DNA of 64,000 nt from CAYNRG01 sp047974855 (GCA_047974855.1 JBKECT010000033.1:1-64000), one strand, 5' to 3'; shown: positions 52,076 to 62,049, counted from the stretch's first letter. Numbers and translations are program-made. The notes: generated by a model from the letters alone, not told the origin.

Positions 52076-52403
52076 ATACAACTGTCAATAACATCTTAAA
52101 TGATTCTTCCGCATATACCGCGTGTGGTTTTTTAGCAGGCATGACTAGTGTTTCCCCAGCATGTAAAAGATACTCTCTCCCATCCACTGTGAACTTCCCT
52201 GTACCCTCTAATACAAGAACTAGCGCATCTCCGTCTGATCCATGAGTTCCAATTTCTTCTCCTTTAAAAAATGCAAATAAAGTAATACTCACTTTATCAT
52301 TTTGAGCTAATGTTTTGCTTACAATCTGTCCTTTTTGAACACTTACTTCTTCTTTAAGATTAAGGACCTCTTCATGATCCATATTTTTAATCAAGTTCAT
52401 CAC
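52071..52403 (-). CDS. cupin-domain protein, 110 aa
   Basis: A single small beta-barrel: ALFAFFKGEEIGTHGSDGDA, LVLEGTGKFTVDGREYLLHA, GETLVMPAKKPHAV. The metal-binding His/Glu pattern is partial (one His in the first motif). Role unknown; small cupins often act as sugar isomerases or sensors. Confidence 0.8.
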   Translation of the reverse strand: MMNLIKNMDHEEVLNLKEEVSVQKGQIVSKTLAQNDKVSITLFAFFKGEEIGTHGSDGDALVLVLEGTGKFTVDGREYLLHAGETLVMPAKKPHAVYAEESFKMLLTVVF

Positions 52404-52520
52404 CCATTCCTCCTTTTTATTAACATATCATCTTCTCTTTCATTTTACTGTTGCTAAAGCAACACAAAAAGGAGGTTGGTTACAACCCCCTAAACTCATA
52501 CTCTCCCTCGATATAACAAC

Positions 52521-52706
52521 CTATTTATTGTTTCTCGAAACTCTTACAATTACGTCCGAAAATGACGGTACTGCCATGCAAATTACTGAACTAATTATAG
52601 CGATATAAGCATTTATTACTCCCCGATCATAAAGCCACTTTGTTGCTAAAATAATTATAAGTCCAACAACATAGCATAAAGCCCGAACCTTATCGTTTCT
52701 ATTCAC
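52521..52706 (-). CDS. small membrane protein, 61 aa
   Basis: Two hydrophobic helices (ALCYVVGLIIILATKWLYDR and AYIAIISSVICMAVPSF). Overlaps the secreted 164-aa protein gene by 8 nt, so co-translated. Possibly a partner or immunity protein for it. Confidence 0.55.
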   Translation of the reverse strand: MNRNDKVRALCYVVGLIIILATKWLYDRGVINAYIAIISSVICMAVPSFSDVIVRVSRNNK

Positions 52707-53193
52707 GAACTAACCTATATTCCCAATATCCAGTATTACAAGCAGATGAATGCATCGGGGTGCATCCAGGAATTCTACCTGAAATAAACCTTCCTGTTAC
52801 TTCATATCTCACATTGTTTGATGGAGTCTTCAACGAATCTAACAAAATTCTACATAAATCATGTCCTGAGAAATAAGCAATCGTTCCGCATCCGCTTGTC
52901 ACTTTCCAAACTATACCTATCAAAGTCCACATTATTCCTCTTGTATTTGTATTTCTTAATAGTCCATCACTTAGCTCTCCGTTAAAATCTCGAACTACTA
53001 CATCTCCATTTTCTAGATACAGCACCTCTACTTCTTCTTCAAAACTAATTTCTTCATTTTCCATTTCAATAGGAACGTAGAGTCTCGGATAAAATTCCAG
53101 ATTAGAACTTTCAGCCTCTGCCTGAATTGGCAAAATAACTATTGAAAAAATTAAAACTGAACTTAGTACTGTTTGAACTATTTTTTTAATCAT
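52699..53193 (-). CDS. secreted protein, 164 aa
   Basis: Signal peptide ending QAEAES (about residue 27), a propeptide-like acidic stretch (EMENEEISFEEEVEVLYLEN), and a C-terminal part with five cysteines (TSGCGTIAYFSGHDLCR, IPGCTPMHSSACNTGYW). The layout of leader, acidic pro-region and disulphide-rich end plus a small overlapping membrane gene resembles a bacteriocin with immunity protein, but no family is recognised. Confidence 0.55.
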   Translation of the reverse strand: MIKKIVQTVLSSVLIFSIVILPIQAEAESSNLEFYPRLYVPIEMENEEISFEEEVEVLYLENGDVVVRDFNGELSDGLLRNTNTRGIMWTLIGIVWKVTSGCGTIAYFSGHDLCRILLDSLKTPSNNVRYEVTGRFISGRIPGCTPMHSSACNTGYWEYRLVRE

Positions 53194-53293
53194 TTCAATC
53201 CCCCCTTATATGTTTATTATAGTGCTCCATCTCAAAAAAAAAAAGACTTATAACCAATTTGTTTTTGTGATATAATAGGGGAATAAAGTACAT

Positions 53294-53490
53294 TCATATT
53301 TTTTCATAAAAGACAACTGCATCAAATGATAATATTCTGTCTTGGAAAGATTCAATGATTTTGAAGAATTCTTGTGGTTTTTTATTTCTAAATGCATCTA
53401 GTATTTTTTGATAATATTCGTAAGTTTTTCTTACAGTTAGATCAATTTGGAGAAAATACTTGACACTAAGGTATCCTATCCCAGTGTTGA
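53294..53490 (-). pseudogene. remnant of a lost gene (transposase-like C-terminus)
   Basis: In one minus frame the DNA reads VNTGIGYLSVKYF, then KTYEYYQKILDAFRNKKPQE and IIESFQDRILSFDAVVFYEK up to a stop at 53294. No start and no upstream partner exist. The composition looks like the end of an ISL3-type transposase, but the match is from memory. Confidence 0.35.
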
Positions 53491-53497
53491 CACAAAA

Positions 53498-53522
53498 AAA
53501 GACTACTGCTAAAGTAGTCTTA
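53498..53522 (-). terminator. terminator of the mannose-family PTS genes
   Basis: AAGACTACT..AGTAGTCTT followed by seven Ts on the minus strand, after the IID stop codon. Confidence 0.85.
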
Positions 53523-53542
53523 AAGATTTTTCAACCTTTTGA

Positions 53543-54397
53543 TTAATACCATTGGATGAATGGAGTATAATCTCCTGCCCAAATTCCGAAGAATGCTCCA
53601 ACGATTCCGATTACAAGAAGTAACAGAATACATTTTACTGGAGTCCAGTTTCTTTTCTTAATTAGGAAGAATAACATTAATGTCATCGCTAGTGGAATTA
53701 ATTGTGGAAGAATTCCATTAAGGATATCTTGAATTACAATTGGCGCTTCCCCATTTGCGATAACAACTTTAGTTGAAGTTGCTCCATAAGCTGAAGTTAA
53801 AGCTCCTACAATGATAACTCCTAAAATTCCTGCAGCACGAGTAAACTCTTTTGCATTTTTAGTAAGAATATCAATCGCACCAGTACCAAGGTCATAAGAC
53901 CAGTACATGAGCCAGTAACGAATTGCAAATTGCACCGCATTAAATACTAATAAGAAAATGATTGGTGCTGCAATATTTCCATCAATTGCCATATTGGCAG
54001 TAATTCCTGCAGTAATTGGAACCAACGTGAACCAGAAAATTGCATCTCCAATCCCACCTAATGGACCCATTGCTGCTACACGAACAGAACGAATCATTCC
54101 AATATCAGACTTTTGTTGTTCTAGAGAAAGAATAATCCCCATAACAAACGTTACTAAGAATGGGTGAGTATTAAAGAACTCTAAGTTATGACCCATTGAT
54201 GTTGCTAAATCATCTTCATCTTTATGAATTTCTTGTAATCCTGGAAGAATTCCATATAACCATCCTGCAGCTTGCATTCTTTCATAGTTAAATGATCCTT
54301 GTAGGAATAAAGATCTCCATACCATTTTATTTAATACTTTTTTACTCAGCGGTTTTGCCGGAGTAAGATCTTTGTATTTATTTACATTAGATTCCAT
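53543..54397 (-). CDS. PTS mannose-family IID (AgaD-like)
   Basis: A 284-aa membrane component: KMVWRSLFLQGSFNYERMQA, AMGPLGGIGDAIFWFTLVPI are family hallmarks. The start at 54397 has GGAGG 8 nt upstream inside the end of the IIC gene (11-nt overlap). With IIC and IIB it forms a sugar transporter. Confidence 0.93.
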   Translation of the reverse strand: MESNVNKYKDLTPAKPLSKKVLNKMVWRSLFLQGSFNYERMQAAGWLYGILPGLQEIHKDEDDLATSMGHNLEFFNTHPFLVTFVMGIILSLEQQKSDIGMIRSVRVAAMGPLGGIGDAIFWFTLVPITAGITANMAIDGNIAAPIIFLLVFNAVQFAIRYWLMYWSYDLGTGAIDILTKNAKEFTRAAGILGVIIVGALTSAYGATSTKVVIANGEAPIVIQDILNGILPQLIPLAMTLMLFFLIKKRNWTPVKCILLLLVIGIVGAFFGIWAGDYTPFIQWY

Positions 54398-55178
54398 CAG
54401 ACATACCTCCACTTCCCTTTGCTTCACGAATTCTAACATTCATTTGGAAATCGTAAATAGCGATTGCTGCTCCAATGAATGCAATAAGCAGTAGCGCTTG
54501 TCCTCCAAGCCCTGCTGCGGACATCATTGTTGCTAATGCAAATCCAGCGAAATAAAATCCCCACATATCGTTTGATAGCATAATTTTCATTAAGATTGCA
54601 AACCCAACATAACGCATCATTCCACCAGCAGCAGATAATCCACCCATAATCCAGCTGAATTCTTCATTAAGTTTTACTAACTGTTCTCCTAGTGCAGCTC
54701 CTCCAACACATCCAAGTAATACTGCCACTACAAACAACAATCCTAGTACTGTCATTGCAAAATAGTTTAAACCTTCAATTCCTCTAGGATTTGCTTCTTT
54801 TGCATATTTGTCAGCTTGAGACATTAATGGTGACATGATTGTAAAAATCAAAGTAACTCCATATTGTCCTAAAAGCGCAAATGGAATTGCTAACCCTAAA
54901 GCCGCTTCAGGCGTAACCCCTAATTGTACCGCGAATACTGTCGCCATGATTCCACCAATAACCGCATTTGGTGGCTGCGCACCTCCAACTGGCATACTAC
55001 CGATTTGAATCAATTGATACGATCCACCAACGATCAGTCCAGTTTGAATATCTCCTAAAATAGCTCCAATAACTGGTCCCATAACAATTGGTTGATATAG
55101 TGATTCTAAAAAATTAAATTGGTCAATTGCTGCGATAAATGTTACAACAGCAATCAATACTAATTGAATAAATCCCAT
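54387..55178 (-). CDS. PTS mannose-family IIC (AgaC-like)
   Basis: A 263-aa permease: LESLYQPIVMGPVIGAILGD, GGSYQLIQIGSMPVGGAQPP, NAVIGGIMATVFAV. Forms the membrane channel with IID. Confidence 0.93.
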   Translation of the reverse strand: MGFIQLVLIAVVTFIAAIDQFNFLESLYQPIVMGPVIGAILGDIQTGLIVGGSYQLIQIGSMPVGGAQPPNAVIGGIMATVFAVQLGVTPEAALGLAIPFALLGQYGVTLIFTIMSPLMSQADKYAKEANPRGIEGLNYFAMTVLGLLFVVAVLLGCVGGAALGEQLVKLNEEFSWIMGGLSAAGGMMRYVGFAILMKIMLSNDMWGFYFAGFALATMMSAAGLGGQALLLIAFIGAAIAIYDFQMNVRIREAKGSGGMSDGI

Positions 55179-55196
55179 TCTATTCTTCCTCCTTTC

Positions 55197-55673
55197 TTAT
55201 TTGAAGAGTTTTTCGACATCTTCAGAAGATTCCGTTGGAACTTTTCTGATTTCTAGTGTGACTCCTAATTCTTTCAGTTTTTTAAATGCAGCAACATCTT
55301 TGTCATCCACAGCCACCGTAGTCGCCACTTGGCGTTTTCCGTCAGCCATGTGCATGTTCCCGATATTTACTTTCTTGATTGGAACGCCGCCTTCAACAAG
55401 TTTCAACACATCTGTTGGCGTCTCACAAACAATAAAAATTAACTGTGATTCTGATGCCTTATGAATTGTTGAAATTGTTTTTTCTAAACTCCAATAGCGA
55501 GTTTGTGCATATCCTGGTGCCGCCATATCCATCAACCCCTGACGAACTGTATTCTCGGAGACTTCATCATTTGCAACCAAAATTAGATTCGCTCCTATAG
55601 AACTGCACCATTGTGTTGCTACTTGACCATGAATGAGCCGATTATCAATTCTGGTTAAAACAATATTTGCCAC
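55197..55673 (-). CDS. PTS mannose-family IIB (AgaB-like)
   Basis: A 158-aa phosphocarrier with the active histidine in RIDNRLIHGQVATQW (residue 15). First gene of the IIB-IIC-IID block. Confidence 0.93.
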   Translation of the reverse strand: MANIVLTRIDNRLIHGQVATQWCSSIGANLILVANDEVSENTVRQGLMDMAAPGYAQTRYWSLEKTISTIHKASESQLIFIVCETPTDVLKLVEGGVPIKKVNIGNMHMADGKRQVATTVAVDDKDVAAFKKLKELGVTLEIRKVPTESSEDVEKLFK

Positions 55674-55836
55674 AATACCCCTCTCCTTTCTTGGACCTAT
55701 CTACAGCTTATAGGTAGTCCTTTATAGTAATATTATACACCATGTGTTGCTTATAAATTTACATTTTTTAAGTTTTGCCTTATAATTTTTAATAGGAAGT
55801 AATTTTTTGCTAGTATTTTATGCAAGGAGGTATAGC

Positions 55837-56994
55837 ATGTTAAATAAAACTACAGGGTCAGCCTTTTTGAAGTATGGTAAGTCTAGTTCGGTCTTTAAAA
55901 ATAAGAAAGATTTAGCATGTTTCCACAAGACCGTTTCCGGTCACGGCTTTACATCTCTAACTAGCTATTCAACTCATTGCTATATTGAGGCCAGTATCGA
56001 ATCGATGGCTGCGGTTGCCATTCAAAATACACACCATGAGATCGAGCTGTTTGTTCTTCACGATAGCATTCGCATTAATAAAAATATCCCCTTTGTTATT
56101 TTCCCATTAGGACAATCTTTAATCTATTCAATCTATGTTCCCCAAAACGCTAATGCAACAATCCACAACCTATACAAACCTTTTGTCTATGATACAATTA
56201 AACCAAAACTTATGGTTTCAGAAATTTATGCTTACTACTATAACGTTAAGTCACCAGATTATCATTTTAAAGGAGAAACCCATTCTCACTTTGAACTTAC
56301 CTTTGTTGATAACGGAAGTCTTTTAACTTCTGCTGATGCTAATCAGTTTCTTTTAAACTCCTACGATTTACTTTTCTATGGGCCTAACCAATTTCACGAT
56401 CAGCGTGTCGAAGGAAATAAACCATGTAGTTACTTAACCGTTATTTTTGATTTGATGAGCGAAGATTGTCCCGTTTTACTTAATCGAATTTTCAACTGTT
56501 CACGTAATGAATATCGTGTTCTAAACAACTTTATCCAAGCTTCTTCATCGAATACCACCTATGGAAAAGATTTTATGATTAACTACCTCCAAGAGCTTAT
56601 CCTACTATTACTTCAAGGCGGTGAAAGCAAAAAAGCAGCTAACCCTATTCAACAACACTTCGAAAGTGAACTAGTCGAGGAAATCACCTCCTTTATTCGT
56701 GATAACCTTTATCAAGTCATTACAGTTGAAAATATCTGTACTAAATTTTCTGTTAGCCGCTCCACACTACAACAACTTTTTAAAAATAATCTCAATGTCG
56801 CACCTAAAAAATACATCAATGATTTAAAACTAGAAAAAAGTAAACTCCTTATCAAGGAGGGAAAATCAACCATTAGTGAAATATCTTCTTTACTTGGATT
56901 TAGTTCCATTCATTACTTTTCCAGAAAGTTTACTCAAACCTACCAAATCACGCCTAGTGATTATGCAAAAAAAATATATCATGAATATCAATAA
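55837..56994 (+). CDS. AraC-family regulator
   Basis: A 385-aa protein; the C-terminal HTH pair is VENICTKFSVSRSTLQQLFK and ISEISSLLGFSSIHYFSRKF. The N-terminal half has a cupin-like part (FKGETHSHFELTFVDNGSLL) for ligand binding. Start 55837 is set by AAGGAGGTATAGC. It lies between the two halves of the mannose-type PTS locus and probably activates them. Confidence 0.88.
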   Translation: MLNKTTGSAFLKYGKSSSVFKNKKDLACFHKTVSGHGFTSLTSYSTHCYIEASIESMAAVAIQNTHHEIELFVLHDSIRINKNIPFVIFPLGQSLIYSIYVPQNANATIHNLYKPFVYDTIKPKLMVSEIYAYYYNVKSPDYHFKGETHSHFELTFVDNGSLLTSADANQFLLNSYDLLFYGPNQFHDQRVEGNKPCSYLTVIFDLMSEDCPVLLNRIFNCSRNEYRVLNNFIQASSSNTTYGKDFMINYLQELILLLLQGGESKKAANPIQQHFESELVEEITSFIRDNLYQVITVENICTKFSVSRSTLQQLFKNNLNVAPKKYINDLKLEKSKLLIKEGKSTISEISSLLGFSSIHYFSRKFTQTYQITPSDYAKKIYHEYQ

Positions 56995-57017
56995 AAAAGC
57001 AGATCACTCTGCTTTTT
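56994..57017. terminator. bidirectional terminator
   Basis: AAAAAGCAGATCACTCTGCTTTTT separates the AraC-type gene from the IIA stop codon. Confidence 0.8.
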
Positions 57018-57447
57018 AAATTCCTTCTTCTACTTCTTCTTCTTTTCTTTCAACAAATTCATATTTTAATATCTGATCTTTACCTGCTGTAATTCCTTGT
57101 TGAATAATCAGCTGCACATCGTCGATAAAGTTTCTAGACATCACACATTCAATCAACATTCCCAAGTTTGTCCCACCAAGAACTGTAATCTTTTTTGATT
57201 CCTCTAAAGAGATTTCAACCGCTGTCTTAAATGGTGACCCACCTACTAAATCACTAAATACCAAAACGGTTTCACACGCTTCTAACTTAGAAATAGCTGT
57301 TTTCAAATTTGATCTTAAATCTTCCACACCATCACTTTCAACAAAATCAACTGTCTCATAGTTTTCTTGTTGTCCTGTAATCAAGTGTAACGCACTACTT
57401 ACTCCTGTCGCAAAATTACCATGCCCTGTAACAATTATTCCAATCAT
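57016..57447 (-). CDS. PTS mannose-family IIA (AgaF-like)
   Basis: A 143-aa phosphocarrier; the active histidine is in IGIIVTGHGNFATG (residue 9). LVFSDLVGGSPFKTAVEIS is the second family stretch. Two bases separate it from the agaS-type gene. Confidence 0.92.
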   Translation of the reverse strand: MIGIIVTGHGNFATGVSSALHLITGQQENYETVDFVESDGVEDLRSNLKTAISKLEACETVLVFSDLVGGSPFKTAVEISLEESKKITVLGGTNLGMLIECVMSRNFIDDVQLIIQQGITAGKDQILKYEFVERKEEEVEEGI

Positions 57448-57449
57448 TT

Positions 57450-58640
57450 TTATTCTCCTTCTTTTTCAAATGGATAGAGAACAACCCCTTGAACCACGCG
57501 ATTAACCTCACCTGTAGGACATGGGTTGTCTGGCGTAATCCCCAATGATATCGATTTAAATAACGCAATCAATTGAGCAACACATATTGCCGGTAACCCC
57601 ACCAACAAAGATTGAGTTAATGGCAATTCAAATTGTATCACATCATCTACAAGCCCTTCAATATCAATGCATTTTTTATTCCCTACGACAAGAATTTTAT
57701 TAGCTTTTCTTTGATGACTCATCTCTTTAATTAAATCTAATTCATATTGACGGCGATAACTGTTTTCACTCAAATAAACAACCGTCAGGGTTTGATCATC
57801 CACAATAGACTTTGGTCCGTGCCTGAATCCCATCGGTGTATCAAACATTGTTACCACTTTACCAGCTGTTAATTCTAGCATTTTTAACGCAGATTCTTGG
57901 CTAATCCCCTTTAATCCTTCTGCACCTAAATAGACAATTCTATTAAACGCAAACGCATTGACCATTTTCTCAATTTTTGTATAATCATTTTTAAGTAAGT
58001 TCTCTGTGTAGTCCGCTATTGTTTTTATTTCTTTTTCTATCACATCAATGACATCCAAGTTAAAACACATCAGTGCCGCTAAGTACATATTTGAAAAGCT
58101 TGAGGTCATCGCAAAAGACTGATCATGCGTTTTCTCAGACAAGCAAATAGAACAGCAATTCTCCTTCACTGTGGCTCTTTTTGCCATCGCACCATTTGGA
58201 TTGCAAGTAATTAACAAATGCGTTGTAGATGAGCTAATCGCGTCGGCCGCTTCCACTGCACCTATCGACTCCGGTGAATTACCTGAGCGTCCAAAACTAA
58301 CAATTAACGTTTCTTTTGTTGGGTCGACATAATTTTCTGGTGCCACAATCATGTCTGTTGTTCCACAAGCTTGCACATTACAAAGCACTTTTGAGTTTAT
58401 TTCACTCGCTAATGCTCTTCCAACAAACTCACTTGTTCCAGCTCCCATAAAAATAACTTGCGTATCCTTTTGATTCAAGAAAATTTTCATTTTCTCTTGA
58501 AGCTCAAACTTCATCTTTTTTATTTGGCTCACTGTCTCTATCCAAGTTTGAGGTTGTTGATCAATTTCCACGGCTGTGAAAATCCCTTTCATTTCCTTTA
58601 GTATTGACTCACTATATCCAAAATGCTGTTTTTCGCTCAT
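57450..58640 (-). CDS. agaS: AgaS-type SIS-domain isomerase/deaminase
   Basis: Two SIS domains in 396 aa (VIFMGAGTSEFVGRALASE, VSFGRSGNSPESIGAVEAAD; RIVYLGAEGLKGISQESALK, DTPMGFRHGPKSIVD). AgaS deaminates galactosamine-6-phosphate to tagatose-6-phosphate. Next to a mannose-type PTS and with a GatZ/AgaZ-type subunit nearby, this argues for GalNAc or galactosamine use. Confidence 0.88.
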   Translation of the reverse strand: MSEKQHFGYSESILKEMKGIFTAVEIDQQPQTWIETVSQIKKMKFELQEKMKIFLNQKDTQVIFMGAGTSEFVGRALASEINSKVLCNVQACGTTDMIVAPENYVDPTKETLIVSFGRSGNSPESIGAVEAADAISSSTTHLLITCNPNGAMAKRATVKENCCSICLSEKTHDQSFAMTSSFSNMYLAALMCFNLDVIDVIEKEIKTIADYTENLLKNDYTKIEKMVNAFAFNRIVYLGAEGLKGISQESALKMLELTAGKVVTMFDTPMGFRHGPKSIVDDQTLTVVYLSENSYRRQYELDLIKEMSHQRKANKILVVGNKKCIDIEGLVDDVIQFELPLTQSLLVGLPAICVAQLIALFKSISLGITPDNPCPTGEVNRVVQGVVLYPFEKEGE

Positions 58641-58791
58641 TTGTCAGCCTCCTTCTTTCCTTTATTTTTCTCATTATAACAAGTCAACGGTGAAGTTCAA
58701 CCTTTTTACCAAAAGCAATAATTTTTTTATTAAAAAGTATAACTATCCTTGCCTGTTTTGTAGTAAAATATAAATATAAGGAGAATTAACT

Positions 58792-59322
58792 ATGGCTCAA
58801 AAAAAGACTGCTCGCCCCCTTTCAGGATACAACTTATATCAAGATGACCGTGGAAGAAATATTTTATACATCAAACGTAAAGAACTAGGCTACCTCATCC
58901 AAGAAAAAGATGAAAGCAAATACTTCTTTTATAAAAATCGTTTCATGTATGTTTTTGTTGCGATTATTTTAGGATTAAACTTCTCTATCCCACCTTTAGT
59001 TTGCGTTGGTGTAGGAATTGTTGCGTTGGGATTAATGGAATATCAATATCGCTTTAAATTTTTGCCAACACTAACTCAAATCACCAACTTCAAACCCGAT
59101 AAAAAGAGAACCTTTATCAGTTCAATTCAAGAAAGCCACGATAAAGGAAGAATCTTACTGTTGGCTGTTCTTTATATTCTATTAGCTATCCTATTGTTCC
59201 TAAACGCAAGAGAACTTAATTTGTCAACACCAATCTTTATTGCTAATTGCATTCTATCCTTAGGATCGGCTACCTTAGGCACTATCCACCTCATTGCATT
59301 TGCAACTTTAAAAAAGAAATAG
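58792..59322 (+). CDS. membrane protein, 176 aa
   Basis: Four hydrophobic segments in two pairs (about 52-70, 68-85, 120-140, 145-170), with a hydrophilic N-terminus (ARPLSGYNLYQDDRGRNILY). No family recognised. It has its own ribosome binding site (AAGGAG) and a strong terminator at 59344-59379. Confidence 0.6.
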   Translation: MAQKKTARPLSGYNLYQDDRGRNILYIKRKELGYLIQEKDESKYFFYKNRFMYVFVAIILGLNFSIPPLVCVGVGIVALGLMEYQYRFKFLPTLTQITNFKPDKKRTFISSIQESHDKGRILLLAVLYILLAILLFLNARELNLSTPIFIANCILSLGSATLGTIHLIAFATLKKK

Positions 59323-59343
59323 GGATTTCAATCACGTCGAATT

Positions 59344-59379
59344 AAGAAAGGATAATAAGTAAACTTATTATCCTTTCTT
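59344..59379. terminator. bidirectional terminator
   Basis: A perfect long stem AAGAAAGGATAATAAGT pairs with ACTTATTATCCTTTCTT; it serves both the 176-aa gene and the DUF1848 gene. Confidence 0.85.
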
Positions 59380-59384
59380 GTTAT

Positions 59385-60314
59385 CTAAAATAACTTCAAC
59401 TGTCCATCAAAATAAGATATTTGCTTGGACTCTTTTATAATGTCATCTTTCTCAAGTTCGCCTATCAACAAAGGTGATGTTTTATTGTGTTTGGTGATAT
59501 TTTCGCTCACAATTTTCATATCATAATTTGCATAGCAATACAAACACCCATGATTACAGGTGTTGTACATGCCTATATCATTACCTAAAAGACAATCACA
59601 CGCACTTCTTGACGATTTTCTACTTTTAGGTATATCCAATGTGCAATTTATTGCTTTTTCTATAATCGGCTTTGTCATACATCCTGAAATATTAACACCA
59701 AGTTTCCCTAATTCTTTATTTTCGCAACAAGTATATATCTCTAAATTGTTTGCATTAGCAATCTCAACAAACTTTTCAACTAAATATTTTTGATCTAACT
59801 CATTTACGGAATTTATACCTTTAAAGTTTCTAGTTGTATTTCCATATAAATCAATGAAACTAATTACACAGAATTGTATATGGCTCCTTAATTGTGCCAC
59901 CATAGCGCTAAATTGTTCAATATGAAAGTCAATAGTATATTGTTCACTCAAAAATATTGGATCATATCTCCACCCGACAGCATTACTTCCAACTTCTTTT
60001 GAAAGTTCAATTGTTGCTTCTAGTACATCTTGAACATTAGGAACATTGGGTTCTATTTCTTTCCCATAGGGTGTTATAGTCACAAACCAAAATTGCCTAA
60101 AATTTTTTATCTCATTTAATCTTTTTAACATTGGTTTAGGATTTTTAGTGCAGAAACACATCACATCCACAACATCTGGTGATAATCTGTATTTTATAAC
60201 TTGGGATCTATAATATGGATTTCTAACCAATACATACCCTTCTTTAATTCTATTATAAAACCACTCGCTGTAATATGCAGGGATATCTGTTCTGTTTCCT
60301 GTATTAATAATCAT
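59385..60314 (-). CDS. DUF1848-family protein
   Basis: A 309-aa protein with N-terminal IINTGNRTDIPAYYSEWFYN, the middle FWFVTITPYGKEIEPNVP and GWRYDPIFLSEQY, and a C-terminal cysteine cluster CDCLLGNDIGMYNTCNHGCLYCYAN. The CxxxCxxC-like spacing (CNHGCLYC) suggests an iron-sulphur cluster and a radical-SAM-like TIM barrel. Substrate unknown. Confidence 0.85.
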   Translation of the reverse strand: MIINTGNRTDIPAYYSEWFYNRIKEGYVLVRNPYYRSQVIKYRLSPDVVDVMCFCTKNPKPMLKRLNEIKNFRQFWFVTITPYGKEIEPNVPNVQDVLEATIELSKEVGSNAVGWRYDPIFLSEQYTIDFHIEQFSAMVAQLRSHIQFCVISFIDLYGNTTRNFKGINSVNELDQKYLVEKFVEIANANNLEIYTCCENKELGKLGVNISGCMTKPIIEKAINCTLDIPKSRKSSRSACDCLLGNDIGMYNTCNHGCLYCYANYDMKIVSENITKHNKTSPLLIGELEKDDIIKESKQISYFDGQLKLF

Positions 60315-60490
60315 GTTATATCCCCCTTGAAATTAACTATTAATTTTACTTATATCTTACTTCTCTTAATTGTCTATCTTTTTATTAATTCAATTGTTAT
60401 AAAAATCTTGAAAGGCGCTACTACTCTGCGTTTCAAGACTTTTATCTATTTATGCTCTAGTCCTACCCAACCCTTTTGGACTCATTCCAT

Positions 60491-62005
60491 CTATTTAAGA
60501 AGTTCTATCGCTTTTTGAAGTTGTGTATCTTTCTCATCATTTAATCGCCATTCGCTAATCACCGCTGACTTTAATACGGACATAACTTCAGGATTTAACT
60601 CATCTGTCGTATCCAGTTGGTGCTCAGTCTTAAATTGAATTAAAGCACTCTGTGTAGATTGATCAAAATATCCATCCACTCTTGCAACATTAAACCCTAA
60701 GAAATCTAAAGCTAACTGCATACTTTTCACTTCATCACTAACTGAATCATAGTGATAAGAAAAATCTTCTTCACCACTAAACCACTCGTAGAATACTTCA
60801 TGGTCTTTCACTTCTACATCAGGTGCAATCCCGACTCCATGAATTGATTCGCCAGATGGTGATAGCCATTCTGATGTTGTGTACTTCAGTGCCGATCCAT
60901 CTCTAAATGGTATTGTTATTTGCACTGTTCCTTTTCCATAGGATGTTGTTCCAACGATTGTTACGTCTTCTCGTTGTTCTCTTAATGCTATGGCCAACAC
61001 TTCAGATGCACTGGCTGTATTTTCATTAATCAATACCACTATGCCATTAATATTGGTGTATAAATCTCCTAATGCAGTTGCTGGCGAGAGACTTCCATCA
61101 CTGTACTTTTGCTGAATCGCAACTTCACCTTTTCCAATAAAGTATCCCGCTAAATGAAGATATGTATCCAAATATCCCCCGCCATTATCACGCAAGTCAA
61201 TAATTAGCTTGGTCATACCCTGTTCCGTTAAGCTATCTAAGTTATCTTGCACTTCTTGTGCTGTTGTATCTCCAAAGCTAGAGATTTCTAAATATCCAAT
61301 ACTACTATCAATCATCTCTCCATAAGCTGTTCCTGATACTTCATCACGAGTTATGCTTAACTCCACAAGTTCTCCCTGTCTCATAAATTCAATGACCACG
61401 ACTGTTCCTTTTTCACCACGAACACGATCTCGAATTGTATCTGTATCCATATTTTCAACTAAATCGCCATCCACTGAATAAAAAATATCTCCCGCTTGAA
61501 CTCCTGCTTGTTCAGCTGGTGAGTTACGAAACACTCTTTCCACAATGTACCCTTCTTCAAGGTCTAAATATTGAACTCCTATCCCAACAAAATTGCTATT
61601 AATTGATTGGGTAAATGTTTCCAATTCTTCTGCTGAAAAATACTCGGTATGTAAGTCTGCTTCATTGGTAGTCATCCCATATAAAGCTTGATCTATTAAT
61701 TGATCCCTGCCATTTTCAAGGCTATCTGAAAAATACCAATCATTTTCCATAATGTCTAATGCCTCTTCAATTTTACTTGACTGTCCTCCCGTTGTTGTTC
61801 CGGTTGTTCCAGATGAGTTTCTAGTTCCTCTTCCTGCGATATAACCCACAAAAAACAAAGATAGCATAGTCAAAATAGCCAGAATTGCTATGAATACATC
61901 ATTCAACTTTCTTTTTTTTACTTGCTTTTGTTCTTCTATTTCATCAGGCCACTGGTGTCTTTCTAATTTCACTCTTACCTTTTTTTCTTCATTTTCATTT
62001 GTCAT
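60491..62005 (-). CDS. C-terminal processing peptidase (S41 family)
   Basis: Residues 1-30 are charged, then a membrane anchor (DVFIAILAILTMLSLFFVGY), a PDZ domain (about 115-200; GIGVQYLDLEEGYIVERVF), and the S41 protease core with the nucleophile serine in NENTASASEVLAIALR and the lysine in GTTSYGKGTVQITIPF. A peptidoglycan-binding-like domain closes the protein (MQLALDFLGFNVARVDGYFD). The start at 62005 is preferred because GAGGTG lies 6 nt upstream. It follows the M23 gene, a common pairing. Confidence 0.9.
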   Translation of the reverse strand: MTNENEEKKVRVKLERHQWPDEIEEQKQVKKRKLNDVFIAILAILTMLSLFFVGYIAGRGTRNSSGTTGTTTGGQSSKIEEALDIMENDWYFSDSLENGRDQLIDQALYGMTTNEADLHTEYFSAEELETFTQSINSNFVGIGVQYLDLEEGYIVERVFRNSPAEQAGVQAGDIFYSVDGDLVENMDTDTIRDRVRGEKGTVVVIEFMRQGELVELSITRDEVSGTAYGEMIDSSIGYLEISSFGDTTAQEVQDNLDSLTEQGMTKLIIDLRDNGGGYLDTYLHLAGYFIGKGEVAIQQKYSDGSLSPATALGDLYTNINGIVVLINENTASASEVLAIALREQREDVTIVGTTSYGKGTVQITIPFRDGSALKYTTSEWLSPSGESIHGVGIAPDVEVKDHEVFYEWFSGEEDFSYHYDSVSDEVKSMQLALDFLGFNVARVDGYFDQSTQSALIQFKTEHQLDTTDELNPEVMSVLKSAVISEWRLNDEKDTQLQKAIELLK

Positions 62006-62049
62006 GATTTTCACCTCTATAATTTCCTTTTCTATTTTACCACATTTAA

